Positions 1-5,844 are shown, counted from the first letter of the stretch. The stretch: DNA of 13,316 nt from Pseudomonadota bacterium (GCA_027592105.1 JAQCLA010000040.1:1-13316), one strand, 5' to 3'. The notes: a model not told the origin generated them from the sequence alone. Made by a program: numbers and translations.

Positions 1-54
1 GCCATGACCGGCGAAAGCCGCGGCATGGATCTCGGCCATGCGGGCGGGTGTCAT
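1..54 (-). CDS. rimI: RimI-type ribosomal protein alanine N-acetyltransferase, N-terminal 18 codons only
   Basis: Only the first 18 codons lie in the window, reading MTPARMAEIHAAAFAGHG, and the gene continues beyond base 1. The ATG overlaps the tsaB stop in an ATGA (bases 54-51), so the two are translationally coupled. The start 'MTPxxMAxIHAAAF' resembles GNAT acetyltransferases of the RimI group, and rimI directly after tsaB is a common bacterial arrangement. RimI acetylates the N-terminal alanine of ribosomal protein S18. Too little is visible to show the acetyl-CoA binding motif, so the call rests on the start sequence and the neighbour. Confidence 0.7.
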   Translation of the reverse strand, partial: MTPARMAEIHAAAFAGHG

Positions 55-716
55 GCGGGCAACATCACCGGCCCGCCGTCGCGGGACGGCGCGGCATCGG
101 CTGCGCGCAGGTAAAGCGGTGCAGGCCGCGGCAGAGCGGGATCGCCCCAGCGCTGCGCTGCGATCCGCGCGATCGCCGCGGCCAAGGGCAGGGCAGGGGG
201 TAGAACATGCAGGCCCGCGATCATGCTTTGCGCCAGCGCCACACCTGACCCGGTGATCGCGCGCTCTGCGACGCACGCGGCCAGATCGCCGGGTGACAGC
301 AAAAGCGGCGCGCTTGCGCCCGTGGCGTCGAAATTCTGCACATAGACCGCATCGCGCCGCGCATCTTCGATCACGCAAAGTGGGCGCGGCAAGCCATAGG
401 CCAGCGCCTCGAGTGTGCCGACACCGACGGCGGGAACGCCAAGGGCAAGGGCCAAGCCGCGCGCGGCGGATACGGAAATGCGGATGCCGGTGAAATTGCC
501 CGGCCCGATCCCCACCCCGATCGCATCGAGATCGGAAAGTGCTGCACCACCCAATGCCAATACCTCGGCTATGAGCGGCATCAGGCGCTCGGCCTGTCCC
601 TTGGCCATCGGCTCATGGGCATGGGCCAAGAGCATGTCGCCCGACAACAAAGCGGCCGCGCAATGCGCGGCCGATGTGTCGAAGGCCATAATAAGGGGCT
701 CAGAGGTCGACATCAT
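51..716 (-). CDS. tsaB: tRNA threonylcarbamoyladenosine biosynthesis protein TsaB
   Basis: TsaB (YeaZ) is the non-catalytic partner of TsaD in the complex that places t6A at position 37 of ANN-decoding tRNAs, in the cytoplasm. The 221-residue product, near the usual 220-230, shows the ASKHA-fold features of the family: the N-terminal AFDTS (11-15), the hallmark GPGNFTGIR (71-79), and DARRDAVY (118-125). The ATG at 716 overlaps the nfuA stop as ATGA; a second ATG follows at once (713), so the exact first Met is open by one codon. A GAGGTG stretch inside the end of nfuA could serve as ribosome site. Downstream it overlaps rimI in the same way, so nfuA-tsaB-rimI is one transcriptional unit with tight coupling. 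Confidence 0.95.
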   Translation of the reverse strand: MMSTSEPLIMAFDTSAAHCAAALLSGDMLLAHAHEPMAKGQAERLMPLIAEVLALGGAALSDLDAIGVGIGPGNFTGIRISVSAARGLALALGVPAVGVGTLEALAYGLPRPLCVIEDARRDAVYVQNFDATGASAPLLLSPGDLAACVAERAITGSGVALAQSMIAGLHVLPPALPLAAAIARIAAQRWGDPALPRPAPLYLRAADAAPSRDGGPVMLPA

Positions 717-1276
717 ACGTTGACGGGGCGCACCTCGAGGACTTCGGGGATGTAGTGGCGCAGCAGGTTCTCGATCCCCATCTTGAGCGTCAGGGTGGAT
801 GAGGGGCAGCCCGCGCAGGCACCCTGCATATGCAGGTAGACCACGCCGCGGTCGAAGCCGTGAAAGGTGATATCGCCGCCATCTTGGGCCACGGCAGGGC
901 GCACGCGGGTATCGAGCAGTGATTTGATCTGGATGACGATATCGGCATCCTCGCCGCTATGCTCGGCGTGGCCACCGGTGCCGCCGCCTTCACCCTCCAT
1001 CACCGGCGCGCCGGATTGGTAATGCTCCATGATCGCACCCAGAAGGGCGGGCTTGATATGCTCCCACGCGGCATCTTCGGCCTTGGTCACGGTCACGAAA
1101 TCGGTCCCGAAGAACACGCCCGTCACGCCGTCGACCGCAAAGATGCGCGCGGCCAAGGGCGATTTCTCGGCGGCTGCGGCGCTCGGGAAATCCGCGGTTC
1201 CCATCTCGAGCACGGTTTGGCCGGGCAGGAATTTCAGCGTGGCCGGATTGGGGGTGGATTCGGTCTGGATGAACAT
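713..1276 (-). CDS. nfuA: NfuA/Nfu1-type Fe-S cluster carrier protein
   Basis: This is a 187-residue Fe-S carrier that receives clusters from the assembly scaffold and passes them to apo-proteins. The N-terminal Nfu_N domain (about 1-88) begins with MFIQTESTPNPATLKFLPG, typical of mitochondrial Nfu1 and alphaproteobacterial homologues. A Gly/His/Glu-rich linker (about 92-110) follows, then a NifU C-terminal domain (about 111-187) with the cluster-binding CAGC (Cys154, Cys157) after VRPAVAQDGGDI. The start is supported by AAGGA nine bases upstream of the ATG. A TTGACT/CATATC promoter and an Irr-like box lie upstream, which fits an iron-responsive gene. It heads the tsaB-rimI unit. No cysteine or domain is missing. 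'nfuA' is used for the family; E. coli NfuA has a different N-terminal domain. Confidence 0.95.
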   Translation of the reverse strand: MFIQTESTPNPATLKFLPGQTVLEMGTADFPSAAAAEKSPLAARIFAVDGVTGVFFGTDFVTVTKAEDAAWEHIKPALLGAIMEHYQSGAPVMEGEGGGTGGHAEHSGEDADIVIQIKSLLDTRVRPAVAQDGGDITFHGFDRGVVYLHMQGACAGCPSSTLTLKMGIENLLRHYIPEVLEVRPVNV

Positions 1277-1303
1277 GGGACGCGTTCCTTATCTCTTTGT
1301 GCA

Positions 1304-1332
1304 GATATGCGCGCGGACGCTGGCAGAGTCAA
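1304..1332 (-). promoter_or_regulatory. predicted sigma70-type promoter of nfuA-tsaB-rimI
   Basis: On the minus strand TTGACT (1332-1327) is followed after exactly 17 bases by CATATC (1309-1304). The -35 matches 5 of 6 consensus bases and the -10 matches 3 of 6. Transcription would start near 1297, giving a 5' leader of about 20 bases that carries the AAGGA ribosome site of nfuA. This is a sequence match only; no start site has been measured. Confidence 0.55.
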
Positions 1333-1334
1333 GT

Positions 1335-1351
1335 TTTGGAACCGTTCTAAA
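1335..1351. promoter_or_regulatory. Irr-box (ICE)-like palindrome upstream of nfuA
   Basis: Read on the minus strand the 17-mer is TTTAGAACGGTTCCAAA, a dyad TTTAGAA-N3-TTCCAAA with a single mismatched pair. It differs at one arm position from the ICE pattern TTTAGAA-N3-TTCTAAA as I recall it for Irr, the haem-responsive Fur-family regulator of alphaproteobacteria. It abuts the upstream edge of the -35 box of the predicted nfuA promoter. The dyad is directly visible; assignment to Irr is inference from pattern memory and from the Fe-S function of the gene. Confidence 0.45.
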
Positions 1352-1397
1352 CTTTTCGCGCGTCGGCCCGGTCCGTTCTGACATGGGCCCGCGCGCT

Positions 1398-1435
1398 GGT
1401 CGCCGCGACCGCCGGGTCGACATATCCGACCCGGC
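1398..1435 (-). terminator. tandem hairpins after the universal stress protein gene, probable terminator
   Basis: GCCGGGTCG (1411-1419) and CGACCCGGC (1427-1435) form a perfect nine-pair stem with a seven-base loop, starting one base after the USP stop codon. A second small stem, GGTCG/CGACC (1398-1402 and 1406-1410), follows at once in the direction of transcription. There is no T tract, so it may be a Rho-assisted or processing-type 3' end rather than a classic intrinsic terminator. Confidence 0.5.
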
Positions 1436-1436
1436 T

Positions 1437-1892
1437 TCAGGTGATCTGTTCCAGCTGTTCCTTGCTCAGTTCTACCGGCACGATTGTGATCGGCACGGGC
1501 AAAGTGCCCGATTGCCTGATCATCGCGGTTACCAGCGGCCCCGGACCCGATTTGCCCGCACCCGCACCCAAGACCAGCACCCCGATCTCGGACGCTTCGC
1601 GAATATGGGCGAGAATCTCCGTCACGGGTTCGCCCTCGCGGATCACGAGCGAGGGGTCCACGCCTTGGCGGTCACGCATCCATTTCGCGAAGACGTTGAA
1701 ATGCGCCTCGATCCGCTCGCGCGCCTCGGCGCGCATCACCTCGGCCACGCCGATCCAATGGTTGAATTCATCGGGGGGAATCACCGACAAGATTTCGACC
1801 CCGCCTTGCGTATTGGCCGCGCGCATGGCGGCAAATCGCATGGCGTTGAGGCATTCGCGGGTGTCATCGAGCACCACGAGGAATTTGCGCAT
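1437..1892 (-). CDS. universal stress protein (UspA family)
   Basis: This is a single-domain cytoplasmic Usp of 151 residues with the family's beta1 start MRKFLVVLDD (1-10), the SVIPP segment after strand 2, and a C-terminal nucleotide-loop region VLVLGAGAGKSGPGPLVTAMIRQSG (about 105-129) ending in PITIVP. The loop is glycine-rich but does not fit the textbook G-x2-G-x9-G(S/T) spacing exactly, so ATP binding is likely but not certain. The start at 1892 is chosen over an upstream in-frame ATG (1922) because AGGGA sits eight bases before it. It lies between the VOC gene and nfuA on the same strand, but a hairpin separates it from nfuA. The specific stress role is unknown. Confidence 0.9.
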   Translation of the reverse strand: MRKFLVVLDDTRECLNAMRFAAMRAANTQGGVEILSVIPPDEFNHWIGVAEVMRAEARERIEAHFNVFAKWMRDRQGVDPSLVIREGEPVTEILAHIREASEIGVLVLGAGAGKSGPGPLVTAMIRQSGTLPVPITIVPVELSKEQLEQIT

Positions 1893-2000
1893 CGGATTTT
1901 CCCTGTTTCGGCGGCCCAGCATGACGCGCGGGCGCGGGGCTGTCCACAGGCTTAGGCCGTCACGGTGCCGATCGGCATGCGTGTGCCATCATCGCGCCGT

Positions 2001-2489
2001 TCAGGCCAAGGTCAAAAGCGCCGCGAGATCCAAGCCTGCATTGCCCATCGCCAATCGCCCTGCCTTGTCGCGCGGCCAATCCTGCGGCGCACGGTCCCAG
2101 TAAAGTTCGATCCCATTGCCATCGGGATCACTAAAATAAACCGCTTCCGACACGCCATGATCGGCCGCCCCCTCCAAACGCACACCGGCATCGATCGCGC
2201 GGCGCAAAGCGTGCGCCAAAGCGGCGCGATCAGGGTAGAGAAAGGCCGTGTGATAAAGCCCCGTCGCATTGGGCGCCGGGCGTGGGCCGCGCGCGCTGTG
2301 CCAGGTGTTCAGCCCAAGGTGGTGGTGATAGCCGTCGAAGGACAAAAACGCCGCTTCTGTGCCGAAATATTGTTGTACTTCAAGGCCGAGTGCCGCTTGG
2401 TAAAAGGCGACCGACCGCGCAAGATCGGCGACTTTCAGATGCACATGCCCGATTCTTGCACCGCTGGTTTTCTCGGTTTCGGGGGGCAT
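2001..2489 (-). CDS. VOC-family (glyoxalase/extradiol dioxygenase fold) protein, CatE-like
   Basis: The 162-residue protein has two beta-alpha-beta-beta-beta modules typical of the vicinal oxygen chelate superfamily. Module 1 begins IGHVHLKV (13-20) and ends HHHLGLNTW (55-63); module 2 ends YFSDPDGNGIELYWDR (118-133). Probable metal ligands are His17 (or His15), one His of the 55-57 group, and Glu128. The GxELYWDR ending and overall pattern resemble the catechol-2,3-dioxygenase-like COG2514/CatE group, but substrate and reaction cannot be read from sequence. The start is set at 2489, where GGAG lies eight bases upstream; an in-frame ATG at 2579 lacks this and adds a poorly conserved tail. It is divergent from the ornithine decarboxylase. 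Confidence 0.88.
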   Translation of the reverse strand: MPPETEKTSGARIGHVHLKVADLARSVAFYQAALGLEVQQYFGTEAAFLSFDGYHHHLGLNTWHSARGPRPAPNATGLYHTAFLYPDRAALAHALRRAIDAGVRLEGAADHGVSEAVYFSDPDGNGIELYWDRAPQDWPRDKAGRLAMGNAGLDLAALLTLA

Positions 2490-2695
2490 GGCGCGGCTCC
2501 ATTTCTTAGGTGATGGGCGCGATCTTATCGCGCAATGGGATGGCGATGTATTCCCCGCCGCTGCACCGATCCTGTGCATTGGGGCAGATCATGCCCGCTG
2601 ATGTCAGGCTGCGAAAAACCGCTTTTGGCGCATGCAGCGAAAAAACCGGGAGCGTCACAAAAATTTTGCTTGCATCAACAGGGAAACGGCCTCAT
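2490..2695 (+). other. upstream part of the VOC/ornithine decarboxylase divergent region
   Basis: No convincing gene lies here. It should hold the VOC promoter (minus) and the decarboxylase promoter (plus). A direct repeat, GCGAAAAACCG (2611-2621) and GCGAAAAAACCG (2637-2648), and an AT-rich palindrome CAAAAATTTTG (2658-2668) stand out against the G+C-rich background. TTGCAT (2670-2675) with CATATG (2693-2698) at a 17-base spacing is a weak promoter match. If real, that promoter would start transcription past the micro-ORF start codon, so an earlier promoter would be needed for the micro-ORF to be translated. Confidence 0.4.
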
Positions 2696-2752
2696 ATGCC
2701 CGCCGCAAGACGCCAACGCACGCGCCTCTGTCACGGGTGGTACTCCGGCTAG
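2696..2752 (+). CDS. arginine-rich leader micro-ORF upstream of ornithine decarboxylase
   Basis: The ATG at 2696 opens an 18-codon frame, MPAARRQRTRLCHGWYSG, closed by TAG at 2750-2752. Four of its 18 residues are arginine, three of them in RRQR and one in TR. The stop codon lies in the loop of the CCGG-CTAG-CCGG hairpin. AGGGA (2680-2684) precedes it by eleven bases, slightly long for a ribosome site. Arg-rich leader peptides are known to control ornithine decarboxylase in enterobacteria (SpeFL, ribosome stalling on ornithine), so position and composition suggest an analogous role. The frame also extends upstream to an ATG at 2510, but only this last segment shows the distinctive composition. 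It is unproven: the conserved signal could be RNA structure instead of peptide. Confidence 0.5.
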   Translation: MPAARRQRTRLCHGWYSG

Positions 2753-2840
2753 CCGGCATAACCATCGCAGTTACGTAGCGACGGTAACGTCTCCCTTGGA
2801 ACTTTGCGGGGCTTTTGCCCCCGGTCTGTCGGAGATGACC
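2696..2840 (+). ncRNA. structured 5' leader of ornithine decarboxylase, candidate alphaproteobacterial speF RNA motif
   Basis: Several helices can be seen. P1: GGTGGT (2736-2741) with ACCATC (2761-2766), one G-U pair, enclosing CCGG-CTAG-CCGG (2745-2756). P2: GTTACGT (2770-2776), loop AGCG, ACG-g-TAAC (2781-2788) with one bulge. P3: TCTCC (2790-2794) with GGAGA (2831-2835), which covers the decarboxylase ribosome site. P4, inside P3: GGGGC-TTTT-GCCCC (2808-2821). A conserved leader RNA named speF is known upstream of alphaproteobacterial ornithine decarboxylase genes; this element fits by gene and taxon, but I could not align it to that model. Translation of the micro-ORF would disrupt P1 and could shift the balance of P2 and P3. 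Confidence 0.55.
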
Positions 2841-4010
2841 ATGAACGCTACGAATGCCGATTTCTCGGCCTCTTTTCCTGTCCCGTCCGCACGCCTCGAG
2901 GCCTTCATCGGTGCGACCGATTTCGCGCGACCCACGCTGGTGATCGAGATCGACCGCGTCGATACCCAGTACCGTGCGCTAGCCGCAGGGCTGGGGCAGG
3001 CTGCGATCCATTACGCGGTCAAGGCAAACCCCGCGCCCGAGATCATCGAGCGCCTTGTCGCGCTGGGCTCCAAGTTCGATGCCGCTTCGCGCGGCGAGAT
3101 CGAATTGTGCCTGCGCCATGGCGCGCATCCCGATACGATTTCCTATGGCAACACGATCAAGCGCGTGGCCGATATCGCCTATGCGCATCAGGTGGGTATC
3201 ACGCTGTTTGCAGCAGACGCCGCCGAAGAGATCGAGAAGATCGCCGCCCATGCACCGGGCGCCGAGGTCTATATCCGCCTGCTGGTCGAAGCCTCGGGTG
3301 CTGATTGGCCGCTGACGCGCAAATTCGGCACCACCCGCGACACGGCGCTGGCCTTGATGGCACAGGCGCGTGATCTGGGCCTGCGCCCTGTTGGGTTGAG
3401 CTTCCATGTCGGTTCGCAAACCCGCGACCCGCTGATGTGGGGCGATACGCTGGCACAGATCGCGGCAGTATGGGACGCGGCAGTGGCGGCAGGGTTCGAT
3501 CTGGACCTGCTCAACATCGGCGGTGGTTTCCCGGCCTTCTACGGCGAGGCAATCCCCCATCCGACGGCCTATGCCGAGGCCGTGATGGCCCAAGTCACCG
3601 CACATTTCCCCGCAGGCATCCGCATCATGGCAGAGCCCGGTCGCGGCATGGTGGCCGAAGCAGGTATGATTGCGGCCGAGGTATTGCTTGTCGCGCGCAA
3701 ATCCGAGGATGATCTGCATCGCTGGGTCTATCTCGATATCGGCAAGTTCTCGGGTCTGGCCGAAACCATGGACGAGGCGATCCGCTACCAATTCGTCACC
3801 CCACATGATGGCGAGGCGACAGGCCCCTGCATCTTGGCCGGGCCGTCGTGCGACAGTGCCGATGTGCTTTACGAAAGGCGCCCCGTCGCGCTGCCCTTGG
3901 CCTTGAAATCGGGCGATAAAGTGATCATCCGCAACTGCGGTGCCTATACCTCGTCCTATGCTTCGGTCGGCTTCAACGGCTTTCCGCCGCTTGATGTCAT
4001 GGTGATCTGA
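2841..4010 (+). CDS. ornithine decarboxylase, type III PLP-dependent (alanine-racemase fold)
   Basis: This 389-residue cytoplasmic enzyme converts ornithine to putrescine, the entry to polyamine synthesis. Family markers run in order: PLP lysine in YAVKAN (Lys61), HVGSQ (189-193), the phosphate-binding GGGFP (227-231), EPGR (265-268), the catalytic GPSCDSAD (Cys337, Asp338), and NCGAYT (365-370). All active-site elements are present, and the length fits bacterial eukaryote-like ODCs. Some relatives also decarboxylate lysine or carboxynorspermidine, but CDSAD plus the short form favours ornithine. The start at 2841 has GGAG six bases upstream; the ATG at 2835 touches that GGAG and is rejected. 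A structured leader with an Arg-rich micro-ORF precedes it and a strong hairpin follows the stop. Confidence 0.93.
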   Translation: MNATNADFSASFPVPSARLEAFIGATDFARPTLVIEIDRVDTQYRALAAGLGQAAIHYAVKANPAPEIIERLVALGSKFDAASRGEIELCLRHGAHPDTISYGNTIKRVADIAYAHQVGITLFAADAAEEIEKIAAHAPGAEVYIRLLVEASGADWPLTRKFGTTRDTALALMAQARDLGLRPVGLSFHVGSQTRDPLMWGDTLAQIAAVWDAAVAAGFDLDLLNIGGGFPAFYGEAIPHPTAYAEAVMAQVTAHFPAGIRIMAEPGRGMVAEAGMIAAEVLLVARKSEDDLHRWVYLDIGKFSGLAETMDEAIRYQFVTPHDGEATGPCILAGPSCDSADVLYERRPVALPLALKSGDKVIIRNCGAYTSSYASVGFNGFPPLDVMVI

Positions 4011-4096
4011 GCGCGCCATGCGCGCCGCCTGTTCCGATCCGTCGCAGGGTGCGGGTGATCTCACGTCTGGCCTTGGCGCGCATGGCGCGCTAAGGC
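4011..4096 (+). terminator. two-state inverted repeat after ornithine decarboxylase, probable terminator region
   Basis: The 16-mer at 4011-4026 (GCGCGCCATGCGCGCC) is the exact reverse complement of 4075-4090, separated by 48 bases and beginning right after the stop codon. Each arm is also self-complementary: 4011-4025 folds as GCGCGC-CAT-GCGCGC, and the distal arm is part of a 12-pair hairpin (4070-4081 with 4085-4096, loop ATG, one G-U pair). So the RNA can form either one long helix or two local hairpins. There is no T tract, so Rho-independent termination is uncertain, but it probably marks or protects the 3' end of the decarboxylase transcript. It also sits upstream of the transporter gene, so a regulatory role there is possible. 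Confidence 0.5.
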
Positions 4097-4129
4097 TGAC
4101 GCGAATAACGGGCAATTGGCCGTAACGTC

Positions 4130-5056
4130 ATGCAAATCTACCTCCCCATTGCCGAAGTCAGCGTGAACGCGTTCTTGCTGCTTGGGCTGGGTGGGATCGT
4201 CGGTGTCTTGTCGGGCATGTTCGGCGTGGGTGGCGGGTTCTTGATGACGCCGCTGCTGTTTTTCATCGGCATTCCCCCCGCTGTCGCCGTGGCGACCGAG
4301 GCCAATCAGATCGTGGCCTCGTCCTTTTCGGGGGTATTGGCCCATCTCAAGCGCAAGACTGTCGATCTACGCATGGGGACGGTTTTGTTGATCGGCGGCT
4401 TGGCCGGCGCGGCGGTGGGGGTGCAGATTTTCGCCGCGCTGACCGCGATCGGTCAGGTCGATCTTTTGGTCAAGCTTTGCTATGTCGTCTTTCTTGGCAT
4501 CATCGGCGGGCTGATGTTTTTCGAAAGCCTGCGCGCGATCCGGCGCGCGCGCCGCCCTGCGGGCAGCGTGCCGCTGCCGCGCAGGCATCGGGGCTGGATC
4601 CACGCGCTACCATTCAAGATGCGGTTTCGGACATCGGGGCTTTATATCTCGGTCATTCCGCCGCTCGTGGTGGGGGTTTTCGTCGGGGTCTTGGCTGCGA
4701 TCATGGGTGTCGGCGGCGGCTTCATCATGGTGCCGGCGATGATCTACCTGTTGGGGATGCCCACCAAGGTGGTGGTCGGCACCTCGCTGTTCCAGATCAT
4801 CTTCGTGACCGGCTTTGCCACTTTGATGCATGCCACGACCAATTACACTGTCGATATGGTGCTGGCCGTCTTGCTGCTGGTGGGCGGCGTGATCGGCGCA
4901 CAGATCGGGGCGGCGATCGGTGTGAAACTTAAGGCCGAACAGCTGCGCATCTTGTTGTCGATCATGGTCTTGCTGGTTTGCGGCAAGCTTGCCTTCGATC
5001 TGTTGGTCATGCCCGATGAGCTTTACGTCATCGGATTCGACGGGGCAGGGCATTGA
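4130..5056 (+). CDS. TSUP-family membrane permease (TauE/SafE, sulfite exporter type)
   Basis: This inner-membrane protein of 308 residues has two homologous halves, each with the family glycine motif: SGMFGVGGGFLMTP (28-41) and AAIMGVGGGFIMVP (189-202). Hydrophobic segments lie at about 14-48, 84-106, 116-134, 172-210, 219-235, 243-266 and 272-294. A basic loop (about 134-168, RRARRPAGSVPLPRRHRG) separates the halves. TSUP members move sulfite, sulfonates or other organic anions; the substrate here is unknown. The start is taken at the ATG at 4130, which gives the conserved MQIYLPIAEVSVN opening, although no good ribosome site precedes it. It overlaps the next gene by one base (TGATG), so the two are co-translated. 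Confidence 0.9.
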   Translation: MQIYLPIAEVSVNAFLLLGLGGIVGVLSGMFGVGGGFLMTPLLFFIGIPPAVAVATEANQIVASSFSGVLAHLKRKTVDLRMGTVLLIGGLAGAAVGVQIFAALTAIGQVDLLVKLCYVVFLGIIGGLMFFESLRAIRRARRPAGSVPLPRRHRGWIHALPFKMRFRTSGLYISVIPPLVVGVFVGVLAAIMGVGGGFIMVPAMIYLLGMPTKVVVGTSLFQIIFVTGFATLMHATTNYTVDMVLAVLLLVGGVIGAQIGAAIGVKLKAEQLRILLSIMVLLVCGKLAFDLLVMPDELYVIGFDGAGH

Positions 5057-5814
5057 TGGTGCGGCTGATTGGGCTCTGCGCGCTGGCCTTGCTGCTGGCG
5101 GCGCCCGCGCAGGCCGAGCGCGTCGTGGCGGGCCTGAGCCAAGAGGCGATCGCCATCACCACGAATTTCGCAGGCTCGGAGATCTTGATCTATGGCGCGG
5201 TGCAGCGCGCGGCCCCGCCGCCGGGGGCAGAACCGCTTGAGGTGATCGTCACAGTGCAAGGTCCAAGCCAGCCCGTCACTGTGCGCCGCAAGGAGCGGCG
5301 CTTTGGGATCTGGGTCAATGCCGATGCCTCGCAGATCGACGAGGCGCCCAGCTTTTACGCCGTGTCGACCACGGCCCCCCTTGCCCAAGCGCTGTCGCAG
5401 ACCGAAGATCTGCGCCATCGGATCACGCTGAACCAAGCGATCCGCGCGGTGGGGACGGGGCGCGCCGATCAGCCCTTGTTCAATGCGGCCTTGATCCGCA
5501 TTCGCAGCGATGACGGGGCCTATCAACTGAATGAAGGGGCGGTGCGGTTTCGTGAGCAGACCTTGTTCGACACCGCCGTGCGCCTGCCCGCCAATCTGAC
5601 CGAGGGCGATTACCTGACGCGGATCATCCTGACGCGTGGCGGCGTGGTGGTCGATCTGCATGAGCAGCTGATCCCGGTGCGCAAGGTCGGGCTGGAGCGG
5701 TGGATCTACAACCTCGCCCATGAGCGGCCGCTGATCTACGGGATCTTGTCACTGGTCATCGCGATCGCGGCGGGCTGGATGGCCTCGGCGGTGTTTCGGT
5801 ATATGCGCGGCTAG
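5056..5814 (+). CDS. TIGR02186-type periplasmic membrane-anchored protein of unknown function
   Basis: The 252-residue product has an N-terminal signal peptide (about 1-20, MVRLIGLCALALLLAAPAQA), a beta-rich soluble part (about 21-222), and one C-terminal transmembrane helix (about 225-246, LIYGILSLVIAIAAGWMASAVF) followed by a short basic end. It should therefore sit mostly in the periplasm, tethered by its C-terminus. Composition and pairing fit the alphaproteobacterial TIGR02186 family, which I recall next to TauE/SafE permeases; its function is not known. The ATG at 5056 overlaps the permease stop by one base, preferred to an in-frame TTG at 5053. Co-translation implies a partner or accessory role in the permease's transport, which is inference. 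Confidence 0.82.
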   Translation: MVRLIGLCALALLLAAPAQAERVVAGLSQEAIAITTNFAGSEILIYGAVQRAAPPPGAEPLEVIVTVQGPSQPVTVRRKERRFGIWVNADASQIDEAPSFYAVSTTAPLAQALSQTEDLRHRITLNQAIRAVGTGRADQPLFNAALIRIRSDDGAYQLNEGAVRFREQTLFDTAVRLPANLTEGDYLTRIILTRGGVVVDLHEQLIPVRKVGLERWIYNLAHERPLIYGILSLVIAIAAGWMASAVFRYMRG

Positions 5815-5817
5815 GCG

Positions 5818-5841
5818 GTGGGGCTTTGCCCCGTTGTTTTT
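5818..5841 (+). terminator. intrinsic terminator after the TIGR02186-type gene
   Basis: GGGGC (5820-5824), loop TTT, GCCCC (5828-5832), then GTTGTTTTT (5833-5841). The stem can extend by G-U pairs at its base. The T-rich run and the position four bases after the stop make this the clearest Rho-independent terminator in the window. Confidence 0.75.
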
Positions 5842-5844
5842 GTA

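Noticed and set aside
1029..1955. Plus-strand open frame of 308 codons across nfuA, its promoter and the USP gene
   Set aside because: It spans two real minus-strand genes plus their control sites, and its composition is that of a shadow.
1966..1977. Perfect 12-base palindrome TGCCGATCGGCA after the VOC gene
   Set aside because: Short GATC-centred palindromes arise often in G+C-rich DNA; no T tract, no second copy and no clear partner structure support a function.
2535..2840. N-terminal extension of ornithine decarboxylase from an ATG at 2535
   Set aside because: The extension runs through the structured leader, lacks family similarity, and the GGAG at 2831 fixes the start at 2841.
2979..4115. 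Long minus-strand open frame (378 codons) opposite ornithine decarboxylase
   Set aside because: It is antisense to a gene with every catalytic motif; its product is His/Arg/Cys-rich with no family pattern, as expected of G+C-rich antisense frames.
5053..5055. TTG as start of the TIGR02186-type gene
   Set aside because: The next codon is ATG (5056), which gives a one-base overlap with the permease stop and a normal signal peptide.
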